In this document: piece by piece, positions 8,349 through 16,767 of the stretch
How positions within the stretch are numbered: the stretch's first letter is position 1
Layout of the letters: each line of letters starts with the position of its first letter
NCBI RefSeq assembly: GCF_014201335.1
Contig: NZ_JACHEB010000008.1
Coordinates: forward strand, 238,551 to 302,550
Reading direction: 5' to 3'
Length of the DNA stretch: 64,000 bases
Source of the DNA: Tunturiibacter gelidiferens
GTDB lineage: Bacteria > Acidobacteriota > Terriglobia > Terriglobales > Acidobacteriaceae
The notes under the pieces: generated by a model
The model's input: only the letters and a program-made list of their open reading frames with translations
What the model was told of the DNA's origin: nothing
Database searches by the model: none
Position numbers and translations under genes: made by a program

Positions 8349-9119
8349 CTATCGTTGGTCGTCCATGTCGGCTTTTAGTCGTAGCATCGCTCGTTGATCC
8401 ATTCGGATAAATCCGCTGCTCGGCGTATCAAGGTCGGCGATTAAGGTCACCATAATTGCGATAGTCAACGGCGCAACTAATACCGTCAACCAGAACCGGC
8501 GTGCCAGCGTTAAACCACGCGTAAACACCGCGATCGTTGATACAGAAAAGATCAGCAGCCAAACAGGGATCGGGATGCGATTCTCAAAACTGGCAATGCG
8601 TTTTTCGTAAAGATCAATGACCTGATTGAGCGAGCTAAGGTATGCCGCGGCGACAGCCGAACGATCGGTTTTTGTGGTTTCAACCAGATCCTTCCAGAGT
8701 CGCTCTTGTATTTGCTTTGCACGATGATTGGCCTCTACTGCGCGAGAAGAGTCCAACCCTGCGTTGTCCGCATCAAGGCGAGCATCAACGTATTGTCTCA
8801 GCAACTGTTGCGCTTCGCTGCTGTTAGACGCGGTCAAGGTCGCCGCGCGGAGGTACGTAGCTCCGATAGCATTGGCCTCGTCTATGAATAACGTCCGACG
8901 CTCGGAATATCTGGCAGCAGACAGCGCCAGAGTGAAGCCCACTAGTAAGCTGACCAGAACGAACAACCCGTCCCGAAGCGCCGCCATTTGGTCTTTTCGG
9001 TGTGAATCTTCTTGAATGTGCGAACGATCGGCTGTGTATCGCCCGGCTTCGATGACAAGTGCCAGGAAGATCGCCGTGATTACGCCTAGTGGCCACGGGT
9101 GGTCGAGGAAGAATTGCAT
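8349..9119 (-). CDS. DUF4239 / bestrophin-like membrane protein
   Basis: The 256-residue protein has helices near residues 9-27 and 50-68, then a soluble segment with SERRTLFIDEANAIGATYLRA, and two more helices near 186-204 and 208-230. This order (two helices, an acidic-basic helical loop, two helices) and the EANAIG motif are what I know from the DUF4239 'bestrophin-like' family, thought to be channel-like but uncharacterised in bacteria. It is transcribed away from DinB and faces the pckG remnant. No partner gene is apparent. Confidence 0.65.
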   Translation of the reverse strand: MQFFLDHPWPLGVITAIFLALVIEAGRYTADRSHIQEDSHRKDQMAALRDGLFVLVSLLVGFTLALSAARYSERRTLFIDEANAIGATYLRAATLTASNSSEAQQLLRQYVDARLDADNAGLDSSRAVEANHRAKQIQERLWKDLVETTKTDRSAVAAAYLSSLNQVIDLYEKRIASFENRIPIPVWLLIFSVSTIAVFTRGLTLARRFWLTVLVAPLTIAIMVTLIADLDTPSSGFIRMDQRAMLRLKADMDDQR

Positions 9120-9357
9120 CCCACTAAACTACTCTCACTACAGGTTTGCTTAACAAACAAAAGAGCATTTCGAAATTTCTTTGCGCCTAAGTTTCTTGGT
9201 CAAAACTAAACTAGCTTGAAAAGGATGCGCGATGATGGTCTTCAAAGCAAAGAGTGTGTGAGGACGGTTACGTCCGAAAAACGAGCGTCTGTAATTGCAG
9301 CTTTGACGAGGCTTCACCAAACTATCCGCACAAGACAATGCGCCCGAAAACTGATCC

Positions 9358-9909
9358 ATGACCCGACCAAAGCCTGACCCAAACATCGACCGCTGCAAGG
9401 TGTTAGTGGAAAGCTATGCCGTAAACGAGCGAATGAATCAACTCATCCTCGAACACCTCGACCCAGCAGCATGGCGCGCCAAACTCGCAGACAACAAGGG
9501 CCGCACCATCGCCGCCATCTTCACCCACGTCCACAACATCCGCCGCAAGTGGCTAAGACTCTCCGCCCCGCACCTCAAGCTCCCTGCCACGCTCAACCGC
9601 TCCACATCCACGCAAAAGCAAACCCAGACCGCTCTCCTCGAGAGCGCCGCCCGCTGCTCCGAGATGCTTGAAGGCGCACTATTGGAATCCCCCAACCGCA
9701 TCGAAACCTTCCACCGCGACGGCTGGGCCAAACCCTGGCCCGCAGGTCCCGCCATGCTCGCCTACATGATCACCCACGACGCCCACCACCGAGGCCAGGT
9801 CAGCATGTTAGCCCACCAGCTCGGATACCCTCTCCCACCTAAAGCCGCCGAGCAAATCTGGAACTGGGAAAAACTATGGAAGGACTGCGGCTTCACCCAC
9901 CCCCGCTAA
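9358..9909 (+). CDS. DinB family protein (putative metal-dependent hydrolase/transferase)
   Basis: The 183-residue product has the DinB/YfiT-like four-helix bundle pattern with three histidines expected to bind a divalent metal: one in HVHNIRRKW (near residue 58) and two in THDAHHRGQVSMLAHQLG (near 139-146). Members include bacillithiol and mycothiol S-transferases and many stress-induced proteins of unknown substrate. The gene is monocistronic, its ATG has no strong ribosome-binding site, and it diverges from the DUF4239 gene across 238 bases. Confidence 0.85.
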   Translation: MTRPKPDPNIDRCKVLVESYAVNERMNQLILEHLDPAAWRAKLADNKGRTIAAIFTHVHNIRRKWLRLSAPHLKLPATLNRSTSTQKQTQTALLESAARCSEMLEGALLESPNRIETFHRDGWAKPWPAGPAMLAYMITHDAHHRGQVSMLAHQLGYPLPPKAAEQIWNWEKLWKDCGFTHPR

Positions 9910-10130
9910 ACAGAGGCCCGGCATATCCGCGTCCCGCATACCGTTGCCTTTGTTTTTTCTTGTTGTCATTCCCGAAGGGAATCTTCTTCACCCTACACCG
10001 TCAACCTTCTCACCCTAAAATCGTCAGTTAAAAAATCTGTCAAGCCCCCAAACACCCAAAACCCGCGCCAATCCTGCACAAACGCGTTGCGCATGAGTTT
10101 CCCTCAATCCTGTAAACTAGAACCAGAGAA

Positions 10131-10206
10131 GAAGCTCCGGGCGAAACCGGGGCTTCTACGGCTTAACCGCACCGCTAACTCCTTTGGCTGGACGAATTTG
10201 GCCGTA
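10131..10206 (+). ncRNA. Candidate structured leader RNA upstream of the HugZ-like gene
   Basis: Two adjacent stems can be drawn. The first pairs GAAGCTCCGG (10131-10140) with CCGGGGCTTC (10147-10156) around a GCGAAA loop, ten pairs with one G-U. The second starts at the next base, TACGGC (10157-10162) with GCCGTA (10201-10206), enclosing 38 bases. There is no U-tract, so it is not a simple terminator. The arrangement resembles a cis-regulatory leader 130 bases before the likely start codon. No known riboswitch consensus was recognised. Confidence 0.35.
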
Positions 10207-10282
10207 ACCCGTTTGTTATGACGATTTTGCAGCTATCGGCCTCGCCAAAGTCATTCATTCTAAATAACTTACACGCGGGCAA

Positions 10283-10298
10283 GGGGGGGGGTACCCCC
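10283..10298. repeat. G-run with GGGGGTACCCCC palindrome
   Basis: Nine consecutive G are followed by TACCCCC, giving a perfect 12-base palindrome at 10287-10298. Comparable C/G-run elements lie near 37374 and 46690, each in an intergenic stretch. They may be members of a dispersed intergenic element family of this lineage or slippage-prone sites. Confidence 0.5.
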
Positions 10299-10337
10299 AA
10301 GGCAGTGGCACCCAGAAACCGGAATCGAGCAAACGAA

Positions 10338-11144
10338 ATGTCGAACCAGCACGCAGCACCGTTCAACCCCAACCCGCAGCCACCCATCCCCGAGCCCACC
10401 CACGCGGAGCGTGCCCGCACCCTTCTCCATCTCGCCAGTGTCGCAACCCTCTCCACCGTCTCCCGCAAGCAGCCCGGCTTCCCCTTCGGCTCCCTGATGC
10501 CCTATGCTCTCGACAACACCGGCCGCCCCCTGTTCCTCATCAGCACCATGGCCATGCACACCCAGAACCTCAAAGCGGATCCACGAGCCAGCCTCTTCAT
10601 CACCCAGCCGGCCGCAGGCGGCGACGTTCTCGGCGCGGCCCGCGTCACCCTGGTCGGAAACGTCCACCAGATCGCAGACGAAGAAAAACCAGAAGCACGC
10701 GAACTCTACCTCAGAGCCCACCCCAACAGCCACTACTGGGTAGACTTCAACGATTTCGCCTTCTTCCGCCTCGAACCCGTAGACGTCTACTACGTCGGCG
10801 GCTTCGGCGTCATGGGCTGGGTCACTGCCTCCGACTACTCCGCAGCCTCTCCTGACCCCCTTGCCGGCGCCGCACAGGGCATTTTGGACCACATGAACGC
10901 CGACCATAGCGACGCCCTCATCATCCTCACCAGAACCCACGCAAAACTCGAGGCCGAGTCCGCCACCATGACCTCAGTCGACCGCTTAGGCTTCCACGTT
11001 CGCGCCGTAACACCCGCCGGAATCAAGGGTGCCCGCATCGCCTTCCCACGCGAAGCCACCACCCCCGGAGAGACCCGTTCCGTTCTGGTCGAAATGGTCA
11101 AACACGCGCGGAACAACGCTGCACTCCCCTCAAATGCCTATTGA
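10338..11144 (+). CDS. HugZ-like pyridoxamine 5'-phosphate oxidase-fold protein
   Basis: From ATG 10338 the product is about 268 residues with an N-terminal split-barrel FMN-binding domain (ARTLLHLASVATLSTVS, then PFGSLMPYALDNTGRPL and LISTMAMHTQNL) and a C-terminal DUF2470 domain (ILDHMNADHSDALIIL). This two-domain build is that of HugZ/HutZ heme-degrading or heme-storing proteins and related plant proteins. The histidines in HMNADHSDAL are typical of DUF2470. An in-frame upstream start at 10218 would add 40 unlikely residues. A terminator follows at 11245. Function as heme oxygenase is inference from the family. Confidence 0.82.
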   Translation: MSNQHAAPFNPNPQPPIPEPTHAERARTLLHLASVATLSTVSRKQPGFPFGSLMPYALDNTGRPLFLISTMAMHTQNLKADPRASLFITQPAAGGDVLGAARVTLVGNVHQIADEEKPEARELYLRAHPNSHYWVDFNDFAFFRLEPVDVYYVGGFGVMGWVTASDYSAASPDPLAGAAQGILDHMNADHSDALIILTRTHAKLEAESATMTSVDRLGFHVRAVTPAGIKGARIAFPREATTPGETRSVLVEMVKHARNNAALPSNAY

Positions 11145-11244
11145 CTCCTATCTCCTTTGCCTTTATGTTTAATGAGTGGCAAGACTCCCTTCGGGTTGAG
11201 TCAGTCATAACGAAGTCCACCCACTTCGTTGCTTTACTGGAATA

Positions 11245-11290
11245 CCCACGCAACAGCCCCCACCGCGCTGCGTGGGTTTCCTTTTTAACC
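11245..11290 (+). terminator. Rho-independent terminator after the HugZ-like gene
   Basis: CCCACGCA (11245-11252) pairs with TGCGTGGG (11269-11276), followed by TTTCCTTTTT. It lies 100 bases after the HugZ-like stop and before the MFS gene. Confidence 0.8.
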
Positions 11291-11362
11291 CACCTGTCAT
11301 CTTTGAGTATCCTTCTTTGACATCCTCGAGCCATCGCGCAACACCGTAAACTAACCGCAGCG

Positions 11363-13051
11363 ATGCCTCTCGAATCCCCAAACATCGGCCCAGTCGATCA
11401 CACAGAGATAAAATCCAGCGGCTTCACTCCCCTGACCATCCCCTTATTCCGCGATCGCTGGATCGCCAGCACGATCTCGTCGGTCGGTACGTGGATGCAG
11501 GACACCGCAGGCACGTGGCTCATGACCTCGCTGACCGCCTCGCCTCTGCTGGTCGCCTTGATGCAGACCGCAGCGAGTCTTCCGGTGCTCCTGCTCGGCC
11601 TGCTGGCCGGGGCAACAGCAGACATCTTCGACCGTCGCAAGCTGCTGATCTTCTGGCAGACTTGGATGCTCGCGTCGGTGGGTGTTCTTGCGATTCTCAC
11701 CTTCGTCGGCTACGTCTCGCCTTGGACTCTCTTGGCGTTCACCTTCCTGCTCAACATCGGCTCAGCGATGAACAATCCCGCGTGGCAGGCGATCGTGCCC
11801 GAGTTAGTGCCTCGTGAACTGATCCCGGACACGGTGTCGCTTAACGCCGCCAGCAACAACCTCGCACGCGCCGTCGGTCCCGCGCTCGGCGGACTGATGG
11901 TCGCAGCCTTTCAGCGAGTGCACACAGGCGCGGGTTCGGTCTTCGCCCTCAACGCACTCTCGTTCGCCGGCGTGATTTGGGTGCTGGTGAACTGGAAACG
12001 TATCCCGCTGTTCAAGTCGGCGTTACCGTCCGAGCGCATTGCAGGCTCGATTCGCTCAGGGCTGCGTTACGTGCGATACGCGCCGGATCTTCAGTCCTCG
12101 CTCGTGCGCGCATTCACCTACACCTTCTTCATCTCCGCAATCTGGTCGCTGCTCGCAGTCGTCGCAAAGCGTGATCTGAAGCAAGGCCCGCTCGGTTACG
12201 GCATTCTGAACGGCTCGCTCGGCCTGGGAGCCGTGGTCGCTGCTACAACGCTTCATCGCATTCGGCAACGATTCTCGGCAGACCAGATTCTAGCCACATC
12301 GACGCTCTACAACGTAGTTGTGCTGTTAGTACTGGCATTCGTCCGCAGCCCACTGATCATCATCCCGACGCTGGTTCTGTCCGGCGCCGCATGGACCAGC
12401 ACCATGTCCACAATCAATGTCTCAGTACAGCTTTCCGTTCCCGCATGGGTCCAGGCTCGCGCACTGGGCACGTACATGACAACGTTTCAAGGAGGCATGG
12501 CACTCGGCGCTATTCTCTGGGGTTACATTGCAGAACACACATCAACGCCGATCGCGTTGACTACAGCGGCATGTGGATTGCTGATTACGTTTCCATTTGC
12601 GCGCAGGTTTCACATCCTGCAAGGTCCGCTCCCTGACCACACGCCGTATCAATGGAAGCATCCGGCGCCTCAGCTTGCAATCGACACCGAGCCTACGGTC
12701 GGTCCTGTCCGCATCTCGATCGAATATACCGTGCCGCTCGAAAATTATGCGGAGTTCACCTCTGCAATCCATCAGCTTCGAGGGGTTCGGCTCCGCGACG
12801 GCGCGATCCGTTGGGGCATCTACCGGGACGCAATCGACCCTAAACACCTCAACGAAACCTTCATTATGGAATCGTGGCTGGACTTCCTGCGTTCTCGCGA
12901 ACGTATTACAGCTGCTGACGAGGCGATCCGAGCTCGCGTGCGTGCGCTGCACGAGCATGACGAGCCACCGAAGACGACCTACCAGATCTACGCCAGAGAG
13001 GTCGCCGGGCCAGTACGCGAGCATCCGCCGACGTCTGACGGTGCACATTGA
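11363..13051 (+). CDS. MFS_3-type exporter with C-terminal monooxygenase-like domain
   Basis: The 562-residue protein begins with a twelve-helix major-facilitator domain (about residues 15-415) of the EntS/MFS_3 type. It includes DTAGTWLMTSLTASPLLVAL, a DRRKLL loop between helices 2 and 3, and LNAASNNLARAVGPALGG. Residues about 445-545 form a separate soluble domain (VRISIEYTVPLENYAEFTSA, then LRDGAIRWGIYRDAIDP and FIMESWLDFLRSRERI) that looks like the antibiotic-biosynthesis-monooxygenase dimeric barrel. Such fusions are known in MFS_3 proteins, but the domain's job is unclear. It probably exports a siderophore or a hydrophobic compound. Monocistronic, convergent with sucA. Confidence 0.85.
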   Translation: MPLESPNIGPVDHTEIKSSGFTPLTIPLFRDRWIASTISSVGTWMQDTAGTWLMTSLTASPLLVALMQTAASLPVLLLGLLAGATADIFDRRKLLIFWQTWMLASVGVLAILTFVGYVSPWTLLAFTFLLNIGSAMNNPAWQAIVPELVPRELIPDTVSLNAASNNLARAVGPALGGLMVAAFQRVHTGAGSVFALNALSFAGVIWVLVNWKRIPLFKSALPSERIAGSIRSGLRYVRYAPDLQSSLVRAFTYTFFISAIWSLLAVVAKRDLKQGPLGYGILNGSLGLGAVVAATTLHRIRQRFSADQILATSTLYNVVVLLVLAFVRSPLIIIPTLVLSGAAWTSTMSTINVSVQLSVPAWVQARALGTYMTTFQGGMALGAILWGYIAEHTSTPIALTTAACGLLITFPFARRFHILQGPLPDHTPYQWKHPAPQLAIDTEPTVGPVRISIEYTVPLENYAEFTSAIHQLRGVRLRDGAIRWGIYRDAIDPKHLNETFIMESWLDFLRSRERITAADEAIRARVRALHEHDEPPKTTYQIYAREVAGPVREHPPTSDGAH

Positions 13052-13104
13052 ACTCAAAGACATAACCGCAGAGCAGAGTATGCCCGGGGATTTTCCAGGG
13101 TAGC

Positions 13105-15591
13105 CTAGACGGCTGAGCCCAGGGCGAGGTCGATCAGGGTCTTTTCCTCGATCTCGTGAGCTTTTGCGGAACCGGTTGCGGGCGTCGCACTCGCACTGCG
13201 CTTGACGCTGAGTACAGCGCGGTCACCAGCCATACGTCGCAGCAACGGCATCACGTAGGAAAACGCTCCCATGTTGGCCGGCTCTTCCTGAACCCATATG
13301 ATCTCCTGCGCGTCTGGATGTTGGTCGAGGGCGGACTGTAGTTCATCCTCGGGCCAAGGGTACATTTGCTCGAGGAAGATGATGCCAACACTGAAGTCCT
13401 TACGCTTCTCGCGTTCGACGCGAAGATTGTGACCAATCTTTCCGCTGCAGACCAGCAGCCTCCGCGGGTCTTTCACGTCATTGTCCGGTAGCACGTTCTG
13501 AAATCGTTCGATGGCAAAGTCCGCGAGTGTGGAAGAGGCATCTGGATGGCGAAGCATGCTCTTAGGAGTGAAGACCACGAGCGGCTTACGCCACGGCCGA
13601 AGCGCCTGTCTCCGCAGAAGATGGAAGTATTGCGCAGCGTTCGACGGCTGACAGATCTGGATGTTGTCGTTAGCGGCGAGTTGTAGATAGCGTTCGATCC
13701 GTGCGCTGGAGTGCTCGGGGCCTTGACCTTCGTATCCGTGCGGCAGCAATAAGACAATTCCAGAGAGCAAGCCCCACTTCGCTTCGCTGGCCGCGATGAA
13801 CTGATCGATAATGATCTGCGCGCCGTTGGCGAAGTCGCCGAACTGCGCCTCCCAGAGTACGAGAGTCTCGGGAAAGTCGCGCGAGAAGCCATACTCGAAG
13901 CCCAAGACAGCGGCCTCGGAGAGAAGTGAGTTGTAGACCTCGAACTTACCCTGAGTCCGACTGAGATGGGCGAGCGGAGTGTAACGAACCTCGGTCTCGG
14001 TATCCACCATAACAGCATGGCGTTGATTGAAGGTTCCCCGCTGTGAATCCTGTCCGCTGAGGCGTACCGGAGTGCCTGCTTCTAGCAATGAAGCGAAGGC
14101 TACGAGTTCAGCCATACCGTAGTCGAAGAGTCGCGAACCGGCACCCATTTCCTGACGCTGTTCGAACAGCTTCTTTACCTTGGGATGGATATGGAAGTCG
14201 TTTGGGTACGAGGTCAGCGAAATTACAAGCGCATTGATCTGTTCGGCGGAGAGACCCGTTGACACTTCGTCCTGGGGCTCCAGTTCACCCCCCTTGTAGG
14301 GATCCCAATAAGCGGGAAGGTGGGCTAGTTGCGGTTTGTGATCCGCCTGCGTCGCCGTCTTCTGATCGTCGAGGAGTTCTTGCTGAACCTTCTGCACCTC
14401 GGCGGCGGGATCGACACCGATTTGCTTTGCGTATAGCTGGTAGAGTGCAGGACGGTCCTTGATAATCGCATACCGACGAGGCTGGGTGACGGTGGGATCG
14501 TCGACTTCGCTGTGTCCATGTTTGCGGTAACCAACGAGATCGACAACGATGTCGGACTGGAAGCGCGCGCGATATTCTGCGGCGATTGCGGCGACTCTCA
14601 CGACTGCGTCTGGATCTTCCGAGTTGACGTGGAAGATGGGAATCGGAAGGCGTTTTGCAATGTCGGTGGAGAATCGCGAGGAGTTCGACTCTTCAGGGAT
14701 TGCAGTGAATCCAAGAAGGTTGTTGACGATAACGTGGATCGTCCCGCCGACGTTGTAACCGTGCAGCGTTGCCATGTTCAGTGTCTCGGCGAGAATACCC
14801 TGTCCGGCGAAGGCCGCGTCGCCGTGAATGAGCAATGGCAGCACCTGATTGTTCCCGTCTTTTCCAATGCGCTCTTGCTTGGCGCGAGTGCGTCCGAGCA
14901 CGACGGGATCGACTGCTTCGAGATGGCTCGGGTTCGAGGCGAGGTGCAGCGAGATGACCTTTCCCTCGGGCGAATGATATTCACCCGTCGCCCCGACATG
15001 ATACTTCACATCGCCACCGCCCATAGTGCTGCGTGGATCGACGTCTTCAAACTTGGTGAAAATCTCCGACGGAGAACGACCAATGGTGTTGGTCATCACG
15101 TTTAGCCGTCCGCGATGGCTCATCGCAATCATGGCCTTCGTAATGCCGGATCCAGCGCTCACTGCGAGAATCCGGTCGAGGAATGGAATCAGTGCAGTGA
15201 TTCCTTCCAGAGAGAATCGCTTTGTACCGAGGTATCGCGATTGAATGACCTGTTCGAACATGTCGGCACGAATGAGCTGCGTAAGAATGAGTGCCTGATC
15301 CGGAGTCTGTGGAACCTGCTCGATGCGCTCTTGCAGCCACTGCCGTTGTTCTGGGCTTGGTATATGCATAAATTCTGCGGCGATGGTTCCGCAGTAGTAA
15401 CCGCGCCCCTCTTTCGCGACTTCGCCTTCAGGTGCGGGTGTAGGAAACGGCTCAGGGGGGAAATATTGACCTAGAGGATCAAGCGAAGCCTGCAAATACC
15501 CCCAACGCCGAAAGATGTCAAAGATTGTTTCGCGTTCGTGTTGTTCAATTCCGGGTGTTGTTTCAGTCAGCGTCCCTGCCTTTGTAACCAT
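13105..15591 (-). CDS. sucA: 2-oxoglutarate dehydrogenase E1 component
   Basis: The 828-residue product is the thiamine-diphosphate-dependent decarboxylase of the 2-oxoglutarate dehydrogenase complex, which oxidises 2-oxoglutarate to succinyl-CoA in the TCA cycle. Visible motifs are MSHRGRLNVM, HGDAAFAGQGILAETLN (thiamine-diphosphate/Mg site), VDLVGYRKHGHSEVDDP, SGQDSQRGTFNQRHAV and LLPHGYEGQGPEHSSARIER. It is shorter than E. coli SucA (933) because the N-terminal E2-binding region is reduced. sucB and lpd are not adjacent, which is unusual compared with proteobacterial operons. Its stop lies 54 bases from the convergent MFS gene. Confidence 0.95.
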   Translation of the reverse strand: MVTKAGTLTETTPGIEQHERETIFDIFRRWGYLQASLDPLGQYFPPEPFPTPAPEGEVAKEGRGYYCGTIAAEFMHIPSPEQRQWLQERIEQVPQTPDQALILTQLIRADMFEQVIQSRYLGTKRFSLEGITALIPFLDRILAVSAGSGITKAMIAMSHRGRLNVMTNTIGRSPSEIFTKFEDVDPRSTMGGGDVKYHVGATGEYHSPEGKVISLHLASNPSHLEAVDPVVLGRTRAKQERIGKDGNNQVLPLLIHGDAAFAGQGILAETLNMATLHGYNVGGTIHVIVNNLLGFTAIPEESNSSRFSTDIAKRLPIPIFHVNSEDPDAVVRVAAIAAEYRARFQSDIVVDLVGYRKHGHSEVDDPTVTQPRRYAIIKDRPALYQLYAKQIGVDPAAEVQKVQQELLDDQKTATQADHKPQLAHLPAYWDPYKGGELEPQDEVSTGLSAEQINALVISLTSYPNDFHIHPKVKKLFEQRQEMGAGSRLFDYGMAELVAFASLLEAGTPVRLSGQDSQRGTFNQRHAVMVDTETEVRYTPLAHLSRTQGKFEVYNSLLSEAAVLGFEYGFSRDFPETLVLWEAQFGDFANGAQIIIDQFIAASEAKWGLLSGIVLLLPHGYEGQGPEHSSARIERYLQLAANDNIQICQPSNAAQYFHLLRRQALRPWRKPLVVFTPKSMLRHPDASSTLADFAIERFQNVLPDNDVKDPRRLLVCSGKIGHNLRVEREKRKDFSVGIIFLEQMYPWPEDELQSALDQHPDAQEIIWVQEEPANMGAFSYVMPLLRRMAGDRAVLSVKRSASATPATGSAKAHEIEEKTLIDLALGSAV

Positions 15592-15928
15592 TGCTTCCTC
15601 ACTTCAGGTCTAGTCGCGAGCCATTTCGCGTACTCTCCTATGCTAGACCTTTCGGCGGAAGGACGCACGTGCCTTGGGAGCTCGATGAGCACGGAAGACC
15701 ATAAAGTTGCACTCCCCAACATCCATGAGAAGCAAAATCAAGATTCTCGTTCGCGATTCATTCGGTGGCGACCGAGGCTCGTAGAAGTCTGCGCCCTGTC
15801 AGTCAGGACTCGTAAACCTCACCATTTAGGTCAGTTACTAAGAAGTTCCGGCAGCGCATTTGATGTTTTCAATATCGAGCATCTCCAGATACCGATTCGA
15901 TGCGGCTCCTGCTTTTGACTCAGGAATA
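15592..15928. other. 337-base intergenic stretch, nothing recognised
   Basis: Between the sucA start and the methyltransferase stop, both on the minus strand, no open frame with coding character, terminator or repeat was found. It presumably carries the sucA promoter; no clear -35/-10 pair could be assigned. Confidence 0.5.
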
Positions 15929-16675
15929 CTAGCGCTTATGCGCAACGACAAGCATGTTCTGAGAAAGAACGAAATGAGTATCGCTCGTTTCGGCGGCGAG
16001 TAAAAGCCTATAGGGAAAGGTCCCGGCCTCCCAGACCAGCCGTCTTCCGATACTCATCAAGCCGTGCGGAACAGGCTTATCCTCATGAGCCGTAATCTCC
16101 CAGAAACCGATCGTGTTCAATAGCTGTTTCGCAGAAGTAGGAGTGAAGCTTTGCTCGTGGGTAAGGTCTCCGTAACGAACCCGCATTCCGAAGATTCCTT
16201 CGGCATTCGGGACATGGATGAGACACTTCCCCCCCGGGCGCAGCACTCGAAAGACCTCATCGAGAACCACAAATGCTTCGTCGCGCGTCAGGTGTTCAAC
16301 GATATCCCAAAGGAGTGTGACCCCCACCGACTCGCTTTCCGTGCGCCGCAAATAATCGAGAAGTTCACCCTGAGTTATACCGTCGATCCCAAGTTGATGC
16401 GCTAGTGCTACCTGCTCTTCCGAAACATCGACGCCGCTGACCGAAGTAAACCCGTTCAGACGCAGAACATGTACGAAGGCTCCGTGTCCGCAGCCGAGAT
16501 CAAGAATCGGCGTATCCTTGTCGAGCGCGAAATGGCGATGAATGACCGGTTGTATGTAACGCCTTCGGTCCCCAAACATCGTTTGTTTTTGGGAGGAATC
16601 GACTTTTGCCTGGCCGCTCGTGACATACGAGGAGTACAGGCGGCTTCGCCACGAATGCTGGTTAACCACGAACAC
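15929..16675 (-). CDS. Class I SAM-dependent methyltransferase
   Basis: The 248-residue protein has the Rossmann methyltransferase motifs: ILDLGCGHGAFVHVL (motif I), VSGVDVSEEQVALA (motif II), LLWDIVEHL (motif IV) and VLRPGGKCLIHVPN (post-II). HFALDKDTPILDL and the UbiE-like layout suggest a small-molecule, lipid or glycan methyltransferase. The C-terminal third (TFPYRLLLAAETSDTHFVLSQN) is typical of methyltransferases near polysaccharide genes, but none is here. The start is a GTG at 16675 with a weak ribosome-binding site, so it could be further downstream. Substrate unknown. Confidence 0.85.
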   Translation of the reverse strand: MFVVNQHSWRSRLYSSYVTSGQAKVDSSQKQTMFGDRRRYIQPVIHRHFALDKDTPILDLGCGHGAFVHVLRLNGFTSVSGVDVSEEQVALAHQLGIDGITQGELLDYLRRTESESVGVTLLWDIVEHLTRDEAFVVLDEVFRVLRPGGKCLIHVPNAEGIFGMRVRYGDLTHEQSFTPTSAKQLLNTIGFWEITAHEDKPVPHGLMSIGRRLVWEAGTFPYRLLLAAETSDTHFVLSQNMLVVAHKR

Positions 16676-16767
16676 CTCTGGGCTTGACTTACGCGAAGTT
16701 TATCACGATCAGACACTTAACCGAGGTTGCACTGCACCGAGTTGCGATTCACAACTATAGTTTAAGT

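Larger units (their letters stand above)
9910..10337. other. Non-coding stretch between the DinB and HugZ-like genes
   Basis: This 428-base region holds no convincing gene. It contains a possible structured RNA (10131-10206) and a G-run/palindrome (10283-10298), described separately. A frame open from 10218 joins the HugZ-like protein but its first 40 residues read through the G-run and lack conservation features, so I treat it as leader. Confidence 0.6.

Noticed and set aside
9910..10010. Possible CRISPR or tandem repeat in the DinB-HugZ gap
   Set aside because: No regularly spaced direct repeats are present here or anywhere in the window.
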